Below, piece by piece: positions 1 through 7,067 of a stretch of DNA of 64,000 nt; position 1 is the stretch's first letter; every line of letters begins with the position of its first letter. The DNA lies in assembly GCA_036557785.1 (NCBI GenBank), contig DATBGZ010000012.1, forward strand, positions 62,001-126,000. The letters are read 5' to 3'. The notes beneath the pieces are model-generated. The model was not told the DNA's origin. It made no database searches and was given only the letters and a program-made list of their open reading frames with translations. The position numbers and the translations under genes are program-made. The stretch comes from DATBGZ01 sp036557785 (GTDB taxonomy: Bacteria > Actinomycetota > Actinomycetes > Mycobacteriales > Micromonosporaceae).

Positions 1-2
1 GA

Positions 3-695
3 ATGAGCCGCGCGTCGCTGCGGAAACAGCCGCACGAGGTCGCGGCCATGTTCGATGGCGTGGCGCGGCGGTACGACCGCACCAACACCCTGCTCTCACT
101 CGGGCTTGACCGGTCGTGGCGCCGGGCCACGCGCGCGGCGCTGGCCCTGGCGCCAGGGCAGCGATGCCTGGATCTCGCCGCGGGCACCGGGGTGTCCACA
201 CAGGAGCTCGCCCGCGCGGGAGCAGTGGTCGTCGGGGCGGACCTGTCGCTCGGGATGCTCGAGGTGGGACACGCCGTACGGCCCGATGTTGCCCTCGTCG
301 CGGCCGATGCCTTGGCGCTGCCCTTCGCCGACGCCACCTTCGACGCGGTGACCGTCTCCTTCGGACTGCGCAACTTCGTCGACCCCGGGGCCGGCCTCGC
401 CGAACTGGCCCGGGTCACCCGCCCCGACGGCCGGCTCGTGGTGTGCGAGTTCAGCGCACCGGTCATCCCCGCCCTGCGCCGGGTCTACCTTGGCTACCTT
501 ATGCGGGCCCTGCCGGCGCTGGCCCGCCGGGTCGCGTCGAACCCCGAGGCGTACGTCTATCTGGCGGAGTCGATCCGCGCCTGGCCCGCCCAGCCCGACC
601 TGGCCTCCGTCATCGCCCACGCCGGCTGGTCCTCGGTCAGTTGGCGCAATCTGACGGGGGGCATCGTGGCGCTGCACCGCGCCACCCGAGCGTGA
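3..695 (+). CDS. menG: Demethylmenaquinone methyltransferase (UbiE/MenG)
   Basis: Class I SAM-dependent C-methyltransferase that converts demethylmenaquinone to menaquinone, the last ring step of the pathway. The 230-residue product has the usual family length. The N-terminus carries the typical MFDGVARRYDRTN block, the SAM-binding glycine loop LDLAAGTGVST lies near residues 57-67, and an acidic strand end (GADLS) and the NFVDPGAGLAELARV region follow. The ATG at position 3 gives a complete N-terminus, so the gene is not cut by the window edge, although its ribosome binding site is outside. It lies just upstream of a menJ-like gene and the complex I operon, as expected for a menaquinone-using actinobacterium, and ends 14 nt from the convergent lipoprotein gene. 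Confidence 0.95.
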   Translation: MSRASLRKQPHEVAAMFDGVARRYDRTNTLLSLGLDRSWRRATRAALALAPGQRCLDLAAGTGVSTQELARAGAVVVGADLSLGMLEVGHAVRPDVALVAADALALPFADATFDAVTVSFGLRNFVDPGAGLAELARVTRPDGRLVVCEFSAPVIPALRRVYLGYLMRALPALARRVASNPEAYVYLAESIRAWPAQPDLASVIAHAGWSSVSWRNLTGGIVALHRATRA

Positions 696-709
696 CGTGG
701 GCCACGCGA

Positions 710-1348
710 TCAGGCGGCCTGGGAGATCAGCGTGGCGAGCACCGTCTGCGCGTAGCCCTTGGCGGTGTCCGCGTCGGTTGTGCTGCCGGCGATCGTGGCG
801 ACGAGGTACGGGCCGACGTTGGTGCCGATCACGGCGAGCGTATACGTGAGCCCGTTGTCGGTCTTGGTGCCGTAACCGCCGAGCACTGGGCCAGTCGGCG
901 GCAGGGAGCCGCCGTTGGGCAGGGTCAGGCCCGTGACCGGCCAGTCGTGCTCGCTGGCATCGCTGAGCATCTCCGCCTCCAGCGCCTGCAGCTTGGCTTG
1001 GGCGGTCGTGTCGCTGTCGTATTTGACGATGCCGTACGAGAAGCCCTGGAACGAGTGGCCTGGGATGTTCAGGTTTCCGTAGAAGCAGAGGTCGATCGTC
1101 TCTCCGCCCGCCGTGTTGATGTCGACCAGCGGGTTGGTGTCGTTGACGCTACCGATCAGCGTGGCGGCGTCGTCATTCGTGAAGTAGGTGCAGTTTCCGG
1201 GAGCCAGCGCCTTCACCGCCGGCGTGGCCGTCGGACCGGTGGTGCCCGAGTTGGTGGGCGCGGGTGCCGCCTTCGGCCCACATCCGGCCAGCATCGCGGC
1301 GGCCGCTACCAGGCCAACCGCGATCACGCTCGTCGATCTCATCCGCAT
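710..1348 (-). CDS. Putative secreted lipoprotein (DUF3558-like)
   Basis: About 212 residues. A signal peptide with basic start (MRMRS), a hydrophobic core and a lipobox ending LAGC predicts an outer-surface lipoprotein anchored through the cysteine. A Thr/Pro/Ala-rich linker follows, then a mature domain with two further cysteines (GNCTYF and DLCFYG) that could form a disulfide. Size and layout resemble the DUF3558 lipoproteins of mycobacteria and relatives; no function is assigned. The ATG at 1348 is chosen because an AGGAGA motif sits about 7 nt upstream; a GTG at 1378 would add ten residues that do not look like a leader. It is divergent from the menJ-nuo operon and shares the regulatory gap that contains an iron box and a Rex box. 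Confidence 0.7.
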   Translation of the reverse strand: MRMRSTSVIAVGLVAAAAMLAGCGPKAAPAPTNSGTTGPTATPAVKALAPGNCTYFTNDDAATLIGSVNDTNPLVDINTAGGETIDLCFYGNLNIPGHSFQGFSYGIVKYDSDTTAQAKLQALEAEMLSDASEHDWPVTGLTLPNGGSLPPTGPVLGGYGTKTDNGLTYTLAVIGTNVGPYLVATIAGSTTDADTAKGYAQTVLATLISQAA

Positions 1349-1487
1349 GCCACCGTCTCCTGTCGATCGAGACACCACGGCCAGAACCGGTCATGGGTGC
1401 ACCCGACGGTATGAGCGCCTACGGCCGGCGGAATCAGGGGTTGTCCTACATATGGCCGTCGCCCGCCCTCATCGAGCGTGCGGACCT

Positions 1488-1506
1488 GCAGGTTAGGGCA
1501 ACCTAA
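1488..1506. promoter_or_regulatory. Putative DtxR/IdeR-type iron box
   Basis: The 19-bp stretch GCAGGTTAGGGCAACCTAA matches the DtxR/IdeR consensus TTAGGTTAGGCTAACCTAA at 15 of 19 positions, including both inner half sites AGGTTAG and AACCTAA. It lies 98 nt before the menJ start and about 140 nt before the divergent lipoprotein start, so either gene could be the target. Recognition is by eye against the published consensus; no regulator gene is in the window. Confidence 0.5.
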
Positions 1507-1551
1507 GAACCTGGGATCGACGTGGCCAGTTCTAGACTCTGGCCGTTGAGC

Positions 1552-1569
1552 TTGTGAACACTTTCACGA
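1552..1569. promoter_or_regulatory. Putative Rex operator (ROP site)
   Basis: The inverted repeat TTGTGAA-CACT-TTCACGA matches the Rex operator pattern TTGTGAA-N4-TTCACAA at 13 of 14 defined positions. Rex is the NADH/NAD+-sensing repressor that in Streptomyces coelicolor controls respiratory genes such as cydABCD. The site is 35 nt upstream of the menJ start codon. A possible -10 element (TAGACT, 1533-1538) would put the transcription start about 8-10 nt before the site, so Rex would block the promoter-proximal region. Confidence 0.7.
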
Positions 1570-1604
1570 GCGCCCGAAGGCGGGTTTTCGGTGGGAGGTG
1601 ACTC

Positions 1605-2903
1605 GTGGCTACCAGTGGGAACGCGCCGGATGCGGACGTCATCGTCGTCGGCGCCGGCCCGGGTGGCTCCGCGGCCGCGTACCACCTGGCGCGCCAGGGG
1701 GCGTCCGTACTACTCCTGGAGAAGTCCGAGTTTCCCCGGGAGAAGGTCTGTGGGGACGGGCTCACGCCACGCTCGGTCAAGCAGGTCATCGCGATGGGCA
1801 TCGACACCACCGCCCCCGGCTGGACCCGCAACCGGGGGCTTCGTGTGATCGGTGGCGGGACCACGCTCGAGCTCGACTGGCCCGCACTCTCGACGTTCCC
1901 CGGCTACGGGCTGACTCGCACCCGCATGGACTTCGACGAGATCCTCGCCGGCGCCGCCCGCGACGCGGGGGCGGACCTGCGTACAGGCACGACGGTCACC
2001 GGGCCGGTCGTTGACGACCGGACCGGCCGCGTGGTCGGTGTGCGGGCCGAGGTCGGCGCGGACGCCGAACCACGGACGCTGCGGGCGCCGGTCGTCGTCG
2101 CCGCCGATGGCGTATCGGGTCGGTTCCCGATCGCCCTGGGCCTGCAGAAGCGCGCTGACCGGCCGATCGGCGTCGCCGTCCGGCGCTACTACCGCAGCCC
2201 CCGACACGACGACAACTTCCTGGAGTCCTGGCTCGAGCTGTACGGCAAGAGCGGGGCGAGGACCGCGCCGGCGGAGAAGGGCGAGCTCCTGCCCGGGTAC
2301 GGCTGGATCTTCGGGATGGGCGATGGGCGGGTCAACGTCGGACTCGGGGTGCTCAACTCGTCGGTCGAGTTCGGCCGGACCAACTACCGGCAGATGCTGC
2401 TCAACTGGATGGCCGGCACGCCGGACGAGTGGGGCCTGACCGAGGAGAACGCCGACGGGGCGATCCAGGGCGCCGCACTGCCCATGGGCTTCAACCGGGT
2501 TCCGCACTACACCCGGGGCGTCATGCTCGTCGGCGACTCGGGTGGGATGGTCAACCCCTTCAACGGCGAAGGGATCGCGTACGCCATGGAGTCCGGCGCG
2601 CTCGCGGCCGAGGTCGCGGTCCGCGCCCTGGCCGAGCCGAACCCGGCCGGACGCGAGCGCATGCTCCAGCAGTACCCGGTGGAGCTGCGTGCCCGGTTCG
2701 GCGGGTACTACCGGCTGGGCGGGTGGTTCGTGAAGCTCATCGGGCGACCTGAGATCATGCGGTTCGCCACCAGGCACGGGCTGCCGCACCCGCACGCCAT
2801 GAGGTTCGTGCTCAAGCTGCTCGCGAACCTCACCGAACCGCGGGGCGGCGATGTGACGGATCGGGTGATCAACGCGATGACGCGCGTCGTCCCCGCCGTG
2901 TGA
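1605..2903 (+). CDS. menJ: Geranylgeranyl reductase family FAD oxidoreductase, MenJ-like
   Basis: 432-residue flavoprotein. The N-terminal Rossmann motif DVIVVGAGPGGSAAAYHL (residues 10-27) and the later GDSGGMVNPFNGEGI block near residue 306 bind FAD; the family conserved EKVCGDGLTP follows the first fold. Members reduce isoprenoid double bonds. Next to menG, the best match in role is mycobacterial MenJ (Rv0561c), which saturates one double bond of the menaquinone side chain; this is inferred from family and context. The GTG start at 1605 is preceded by GGGAGGTG at 1592-1599. A 101-nt gap separates it from nuoA, which may be co-transcribed. The upstream gap carries a Rex-like operator and an iron box. 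Confidence 0.85.
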   Translation: MATSGNAPDADVIVVGAGPGGSAAAYHLARQGASVLLLEKSEFPREKVCGDGLTPRSVKQVIAMGIDTTAPGWTRNRGLRVIGGGTTLELDWPALSTFPGYGLTRTRMDFDEILAGAARDAGADLRTGTTVTGPVVDDRTGRVVGVRAEVGADAEPRTLRAPVVVAADGVSGRFPIALGLQKRADRPIGVAVRRYYRSPRHDDNFLESWLELYGKSGARTAPAEKGELLPGYGWIFGMGDGRVNVGLGVLNSSVEFGRTNYRQMLLNWMAGTPDEWGLTEENADGAIQGAALPMGFNRVPHYTRGVMLVGDSGGMVNPFNGEGIAYAMESGALAAEVAVRALAEPNPAGRERMLQQYPVELRARFGGYYRLGGWFVKLIGRPEIMRFATRHGLPHPHAMRFVLKLLANLTEPRGGDVTDRVINAMTRVVPAV

Positions 2904-3004
2904 GGCCGGGCACGGCGGAACGCTGCACCACATACCGCAAGGAATAGGGTGAATGGGACTCATCCAGGATCCCAGGACTGGAAGGACGAGGCAGGCGTCA
3001 GATC

Positions 3005-3370
3005 ATGTCGCTCTCCGCGTACGTACCCATACTGTTCCTGCTCGCGCTGGCGGCCGCGTTCGCGCTCGGGTCCGTCGGCATCTCGCAACTCGTCGGCCCG
3101 AAGCGCGCGAACCGGGCCAAGCTCGAGGCGTACGAGTGCGGCATCGAGCCCTCGCCTGAGCCGGTGGGCGGTGGCCGCTTCCCGGTGCGGTTCTTCATCA
3201 CCGCGATGCTGTTCATCGTCTTCGACATCGAGATCGTCTTCCTCTACCCCTGGGCGGTCACCTTCAACGACCTCGGGCTGTTCGGCTTCGTGGAGATGAT
3301 CCTGTTCATCGTCACCGTTCTCATCGCGTACGCGTACGTGTGGCGCCGCGGCGGACTGGACTGGGACTGA
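3005..3370 (+). CDS. nuoA: NADH-quinone oxidoreductase subunit A
   Basis: Small membrane subunit of complex I (121 residues, normal length). Three transmembrane helices lie at about residues 5-25, 61-82 and 90-112. The loop after helix 1 has the family signature YECGIEP, with the conserved cysteine, and FDIEIVFLYPWA starts the acidic end of helix 2. It opens the fourteen-gene nuo cluster and ends 4 nt before nuoB. The ribosome binding site is weak (AGG near 2989). A TAGGGT hexamer at 2945-2950 could serve an internal promoter, but no convincing -35 was seen, so read-through from menJ is as likely. Confidence 0.96.
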   Translation: MSLSAYVPILFLLALAAAFALGSVGISQLVGPKRANRAKLEAYECGIEPSPEPVGGGRFPVRFFITAMLFIVFDIEIVFLYPWAVTFNDLGLFGFVEMILFIVTVLIAYAYVWRRGGLDWD

Positions 3371-3374
3371 CGCC

Positions 3375-4049
3375 ATGGGACTGGAAGAGAAGCTGCCGAG
3401 CGGGATCCTGCTCACCACGGTTGAGAAGGTCATCAACTACGCCCGCAAGTCGTCTACCTGGGGCGCCACCTTTGGCCTGGCGTGCTGCGCGATCGAGATG
3501 ATGGCGGCCGGGGCCCCGCACTACGACCTGGGCCGTTGGGGCATGGAGGTGTTCCGCGCCTCGCCACGCCAGGCCGACCTCATGATCGTGGCCGGCCGGG
3601 TGAGCCAGAAGATGGCCCCGGTGCTGCGCCAGATCTATGACCAGATGACCGACCCCAAATGGGTGCTCTCGATGGGGGTCTGCGCCTCCAGCGGCGGGAT
3701 GTTCAACAACTACGCCATCGTGCAGGGAGTCGACCATGTGGTACCGGTCGATATGTACCTGCCCGGGTGTCCGCCGCGGCCCGAGATGCTCATCGACGCG
3801 ATCCTCAAGCTCCGCGAGAAGATCATGAACGAGCCGCTCGGCGCGGGTGGCCGGCGGATGCTCCAGGAGCGCCGGGAGCGCGGTGACCTGCCCGTGGTCG
3901 CGCCGGGCGCGATGCCCTCCTCGTACCGGTCGGATCCGCAGCGACGGCGCCAGTGGGAGAAGGCCGTCCAGGAGGGCCGCGAGGAGCAGCTGCGGATCGA
4001 GAACTGGATGGCCGACGGCCGGCATCTGCAAGGGGGTGGGCGTTGGTGA
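3375..4049 (+). CDS. nuoB: NADH-quinone oxidoreductase subunit B
   Basis: Peripheral-arm subunit (224 residues) that carries cluster N2, the last 4Fe-4S centre before quinone. The four expected cysteines are present: the adjacent pair in GLACCAIEMM (residues 37-38), one in MGVCASSGG (about 103) and one in PGCPPRPE (about 133). A charged C-terminal extension of about 55 residues follows the core, which is common in actinobacteria. The stop codon TGA is embedded in the first bases (GTGAGC) of an intergenic repeat that separates nuoB from nuoC. Confidence 0.96.
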   Translation: MGLEEKLPSGILLTTVEKVINYARKSSTWGATFGLACCAIEMMAAGAPHYDLGRWGMEVFRASPRQADLMIVAGRVSQKMAPVLRQIYDQMTDPKWVLSMGVCASSGGMFNNYAIVQGVDHVVPVDMYLPGCPPRPEMLIDAILKLREKIMNEPLGAGGRRMLQERRERGDLPVVAPGAMPSSYRSDPQRRRQWEKAVQEGREEQLRIENWMADGRHLQGGGRW

Positions 4050-4149
4050 GCACGAGGAGCGAGCTTGCGAGCGCCAGCCGCGAGCGCGAGGAGCGAGCTT
4101 GCGAGCCCCGCAGTCGCGAGCAACGGGGCGCAGTTGCGAACGAAAGGTG
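4046..4149 (+). repeat. Intergenic repeat copy 1 (nuoB/nuoC junction)
   Basis: Starts with GTGAGC, which contains the nuoB stop codon, and ends with the purine tract CGAAAGGTGG just before the nuoC GTG start. Inside it two 25-bp units at 4048-4072 and 4082-4106 are identical at 24 of 25 positions, and a related CCCGCAGTCGCGAGC / GCGCAGTTGCGAACG pair follows. The same element occurs at two more nuo junctions. Confidence 0.85.
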
Positions 4150-4155
4150 GGCTCC

Positions 4156-4917
4156 GTGAGCACGCCGTCAAGCGGCGACCCGTCCACCGGCGCGCCCGCC
4201 ACCGTGCCCGGTCCGGTCCCGGTGGACCAACCGCCGGTTGGGGCGACCGGTGGCGCTGCCGCCGAGTTCCCGCCCGCCAGCGAGGCCGGCAAGGGCATGT
4301 TCGGCGTCCACGGCACGAGCGACACCTCTGGCTATGGCGGGCTCGTCCGCCGCCGGGCCGTGGTCCAGGACGCGCCCCGGCCGTACGGCGGGTACTTCGA
4401 TGAGGTCTACGACGCCCTGCAGGAGGCGTTCGGTGGCCTCGACGACGCGGTCGAGAAGGTGGTCGTCGACCGGGACGAGTTGACTCTGCACATCGTCCCG
4501 GAGCGGATCCTCGATGTCTGCCGGACCATGCGCGACGACCCGTCGTTGCGCTTCGAGCTCTGCTCGTCGGTGTCCGCTGTGGACTATCTCGGCGCGGATG
4601 AGCGGCGGCTGCACGTGGCGTATCACCTCACGTCGATGACCTACCGACGCCGGGTACGGCTGGAGGTCGCGGTCAGCGCCGAGAACCCGTATGTGCCGAG
4701 CGTCACCAGCGTCTACCCGACCGCCGACTGGCAGGAGCGGGAGGCGTACGACATGTTCGGCGTCGTCTTCGAGGGCCACCCCAACCTGACCCGGATCCTG
4801 ATGCCGGACGACTGGGAGGGTTACCCGCAGCGCAAGGACTACCCGCTCGGTGGCGTCCCGGTGGAGTACAAGGGCGCGCACATCCCGCCCCCGGACCGGA
4901 GGAGGTCGTACCAGTGA
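4156..4917 (+). CDS. nuoC: NADH-quinone oxidoreductase subunit C
   Basis: 30-kDa peripheral subunit of complex I, about 253 residues. The GTG at 4156 follows an AAAGGTGG purine tract supplied by the upstream repeat; the reading frame stays open further upstream but that part is repeat sequence. The N-terminal 60 residues are rich in Pro, Gly and Ala and probably disordered; the core begins around residue 75. The family signature is clear: WQEREAYDMFGVVFEGHP followed by LTRILMPDDWEG and RKDYPL. It contains no cofactor. The gene ends 25 nt before the nuoD start, in one operon. Confidence 0.94.
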   Translation: MSTPSSGDPSTGAPATVPGPVPVDQPPVGATGGAAAEFPPASEAGKGMFGVHGTSDTSGYGGLVRRRAVVQDAPRPYGGYFDEVYDALQEAFGGLDDAVEKVVVDRDELTLHIVPERILDVCRTMRDDPSLRFELCSSVSAVDYLGADERRLHVAYHLTSMTYRRRVRLEVAVSAENPYVPSVTSVYPTADWQEREAYDMFGVVFEGHPNLTRILMPDDWEGYPQRKDYPLGGVPVEYKGAHIPPPDRRRSYQ

Positions 4918-4942
4918 CGCCCGTGACGGCAGGGGAGCAGAC

Positions 4943-6259
4943 GTGACGTACGCGACCGAGCGCGAGACCAGTGAGGGCAAGGTCTTCACGGTCACCGGCG
5001 GCGACTGGGACACGGTCGTCGGCGGCACCGATCCGCTGCACGACGAGCGGATCGTCGTCAACATGGGTCCGCAGCATCCGTCCACGCACGGCGTGCTCCG
5101 CCTGATCCTCGAGCTCGAGGGCGAGACCGTGACCGAGTGCCGGCTCGTCGTCGGCTACCTGCACACCGGCATCGAGAAGAACCTCGAGTTCCGCACCTGG
5201 GTGCAGGGATCGACGTTCGTCACACGCATGGACTATCTGGCGCCGATCTTCAACGAGACCGCCTACAGCCTCGCGGTGGAGAAGTTGCTCGGGATCACCG
5301 ACGCCATCACTGAGCGGGCCACGACGATCCGGGTGCTCATGATGGAACTCAACCGGATCGCCTCCCATCTCGTCTGGCTCGGCACCACCGGCCTGGAGCT
5401 CGGCGCGATCAACATGATGCTCTACGGGTTCCGGGAGCGGGAGTACATCCTGGAGATCTTCGAGATGGTCACCGGGCTGCGGATGAACCACGGGTACGTC
5501 CGTCCCGGCGGGGTGGCCCAGGACGTACCGGCCGAGGCGGTCACGAAGATCCGCGACTTCATCAAGCTCCTGCCGAGAAAGCTCAAGGAGTACGAGAACC
5601 TGCTCTCGGGCCAGCCGATCTGGAAGCAGCGGACCCAGGGTGTGGCGATGCTTGATGTCACGGGGTGCATCGCACTCGGCATCACGGGACCCGTGCTGCG
5701 CGCCACCGGCCTGCCGTGGGACCTGCGCAAGACCCAGCCCTACTGCGGGTACGAGACGTACGAGTTCGACGTGCCTACCGAGAGCACGGCCGACGTGTGG
5801 GGCCGGTACCGGGTGCGGGTCGAGGAGATGCGCGAGTCTCTCAAGATCGTCGAACAGTGCCTCGACCGGCTCAAGCCGGGCCCCATCATGGTGGCGGACA
5901 AGAAGATCGCCTGGCCGGCCCAGCTTGCGCTCGGCGTCGACGGCCTCGGGAACTCGCTCGCGCACGTCGCGAAGATCATGGGTCAGTCCATGGAGTCCCT
6001 GATCCACCATTTCAAGCTCGTCACCGAGGGGTTCCGGGTGCCCGCCGGGCAGGTCTATCTGGCGATCGAGGGACCGCGCGGCGAACTCGGCGCGCATGTC
6101 GTCTCCGACGGCGGCACCAGGCCCTACCGGGTGCACGTCCGCGAACCCAGTTTCGTGAACCTGCAGGCGATTCCCGCGATCGCCGAGGGTGGCCTGATCG
6201 CCGACGTCATCGCGGGCGGCGCGTCGCTGGATCCGGTCATGGGTGGGTGTGATCGATAG
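4943..6259 (+). CDS. nuoD: NADH-quinone oxidoreductase subunit D
   Basis: 49-kDa subunit, 438 residues, forming with NuoB the quinone-binding cavity. NMGPQHPSTHGVLR near residue 42 contains the quinone-site histidine, and GYLHTGIEKN follows. The C-terminal VSDGGTRPYRVHVREPSF and the final MGGCDR, where the family usually ends in a related VxGxxDR, are intact. The GTG at 4943 is chosen because AGGGGAG lies 5 nt upstream and the protein then begins at the usual distance from the core. The stop TAG shares its G with the GTG start of nuoE, indicating translational coupling. Confidence 0.95.
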   Translation: MTYATERETSEGKVFTVTGGDWDTVVGGTDPLHDERIVVNMGPQHPSTHGVLRLILELEGETVTECRLVVGYLHTGIEKNLEFRTWVQGSTFVTRMDYLAPIFNETAYSLAVEKLLGITDAITERATTIRVLMMELNRIASHLVWLGTTGLELGAINMMLYGFREREYILEIFEMVTGLRMNHGYVRPGGVAQDVPAEAVTKIRDFIKLLPRKLKEYENLLSGQPIWKQRTQGVAMLDVTGCIALGITGPVLRATGLPWDLRKTQPYCGYETYEFDVPTESTADVWGRYRVRVEEMRESLKIVEQCLDRLKPGPIMVADKKIAWPAQLALGVDGLGNSLAHVAKIMGQSMESLIHHFKLVTEGFRVPAGQVYLAIEGPRGELGAHVVSDGGTRPYRVHVREPSFVNLQAIPAIAEGGLIADVIAGGASLDPVMGGCDR

Positions 6260-7008
6260 TGGCTGACATTGCGGATGTTCCGCTGGGCTTTCCGACGGTG
6301 CTCACCGGCACCGGGGACCGCTACCCCGACGAGTTGCGGGCCACGGCGCAGGAGCTCATCGGCCGGTACCCGCCGGATCGGGCGCGATCGGCGCTGCTGC
6401 CCTTGCTGCATCTGGTCCAGTCGCACGACGGTTACGTGACGCGGGACGGGATCGCGTTCTGCGCCGACCTGCTCGGCCTCAACCGGGCCGAGGTCGCCGC
6501 GGTCGCGAGCTTCTACACCATGTACAAGCGTGAGCCGGCCGCCGACTATCTGGTCAGCGTCTGCACCAACACGATGTGCGACGTCCTCGGCGGCCAGCGC
6601 ATCTTCGAGGAGCTCAGCGAGCACCTCGGGGTCGGTCACAACGAGACGACCGCGGATCGCAGCGTCACGCTCGAGCACGCCGAGTGTCTGGCTGCGTGCG
6701 ACTACGGCCCGGTCGTCACCGTGAACTACGAGTTCTTCGACACGATGACGCCCGAGAGCGCGCTCGAGTTGGTGCGGGCGCTGCGGGCCGGGCAACGTCC
6801 GACGCCGAGCCGCGGCGCGCGTCTGTGCACCCTCCGGGAGATCTCGCGCCAGCTCGCGGGATTCGCCGAGGACCGGCCGGATGCGCTGGCCGACGGTGTG
6901 GTGGGCGAACCGACGCTCGCCGGGCTGCGGCTCGCCCAGGCACACGGCGTGTCCGCACCGAGCTACGACCCGACGACCCCGATCGTGCCCCCGAAGGAGG
7001 CGTCTTAG
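6259..7008 (+). CDS. nuoE: NADH-quinone oxidoreductase subunit E
   Basis: Thioredoxin-like 2Fe-2S subunit (24-kDa type, cluster N1a), 249 residues. The four cluster cysteines are in CTNTMC (residues about 98-103) and in AECLAACDYGP (about 139-143). The helical ATAQELIGRYP..ALLPLLHLVQ bundle precedes the fold. After residue 190 there is an extra tail of about 60 residues without recognised motifs, as often seen in actinobacteria. The start overlaps the nuoD stop by one base. The stop TAG is followed directly by the second copy of the GTGAGC intergenic repeat. Confidence 0.95.
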   Translation: MADIADVPLGFPTVLTGTGDRYPDELRATAQELIGRYPPDRARSALLPLLHLVQSHDGYVTRDGIAFCADLLGLNRAEVAAVASFYTMYKREPAADYLVSVCTNTMCDVLGGQRIFEELSEHLGVGHNETTADRSVTLEHAECLAACDYGPVVTVNYEFFDTMTPESALELVRALRAGQRPTPSRGARLCTLREISRQLAGFAEDRPDALADGVVGEPTLAGLRLAQAHGVSAPSYDPTTPIVPPKEAS

Positions 7009-7060
7009 GTGAGCGCGAGGAGCGAGCGCCATTCAGCCCCGCAGTCGCGAGCGAAAGGCG
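7009..7060 (+). repeat. Intergenic repeat copy 2 (nuoE/nuoF junction)
   Basis: Begins GTGAGCGCGAGGAGCGAGCG immediately after the nuoE stop codon and runs through CCCCGCAGTCGCGAGCGAAAGG. The GAAAGG tract lies 9 nt before the nuoF ATG and is the only plausible ribosome binding site for that gene. A shorter form of copy 1, lacking the internal duplication. Confidence 0.85.
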
Positions 7061-7067
7061 AGCTCGC

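Noticed and set aside
4046..4149. CRISPR-like repeat at the nuoB/nuoC junction
   Set aside because: Only two units with a 9-bp spacer, and related single elements at other junctions; no cas genes. It is an intergenic repeat.
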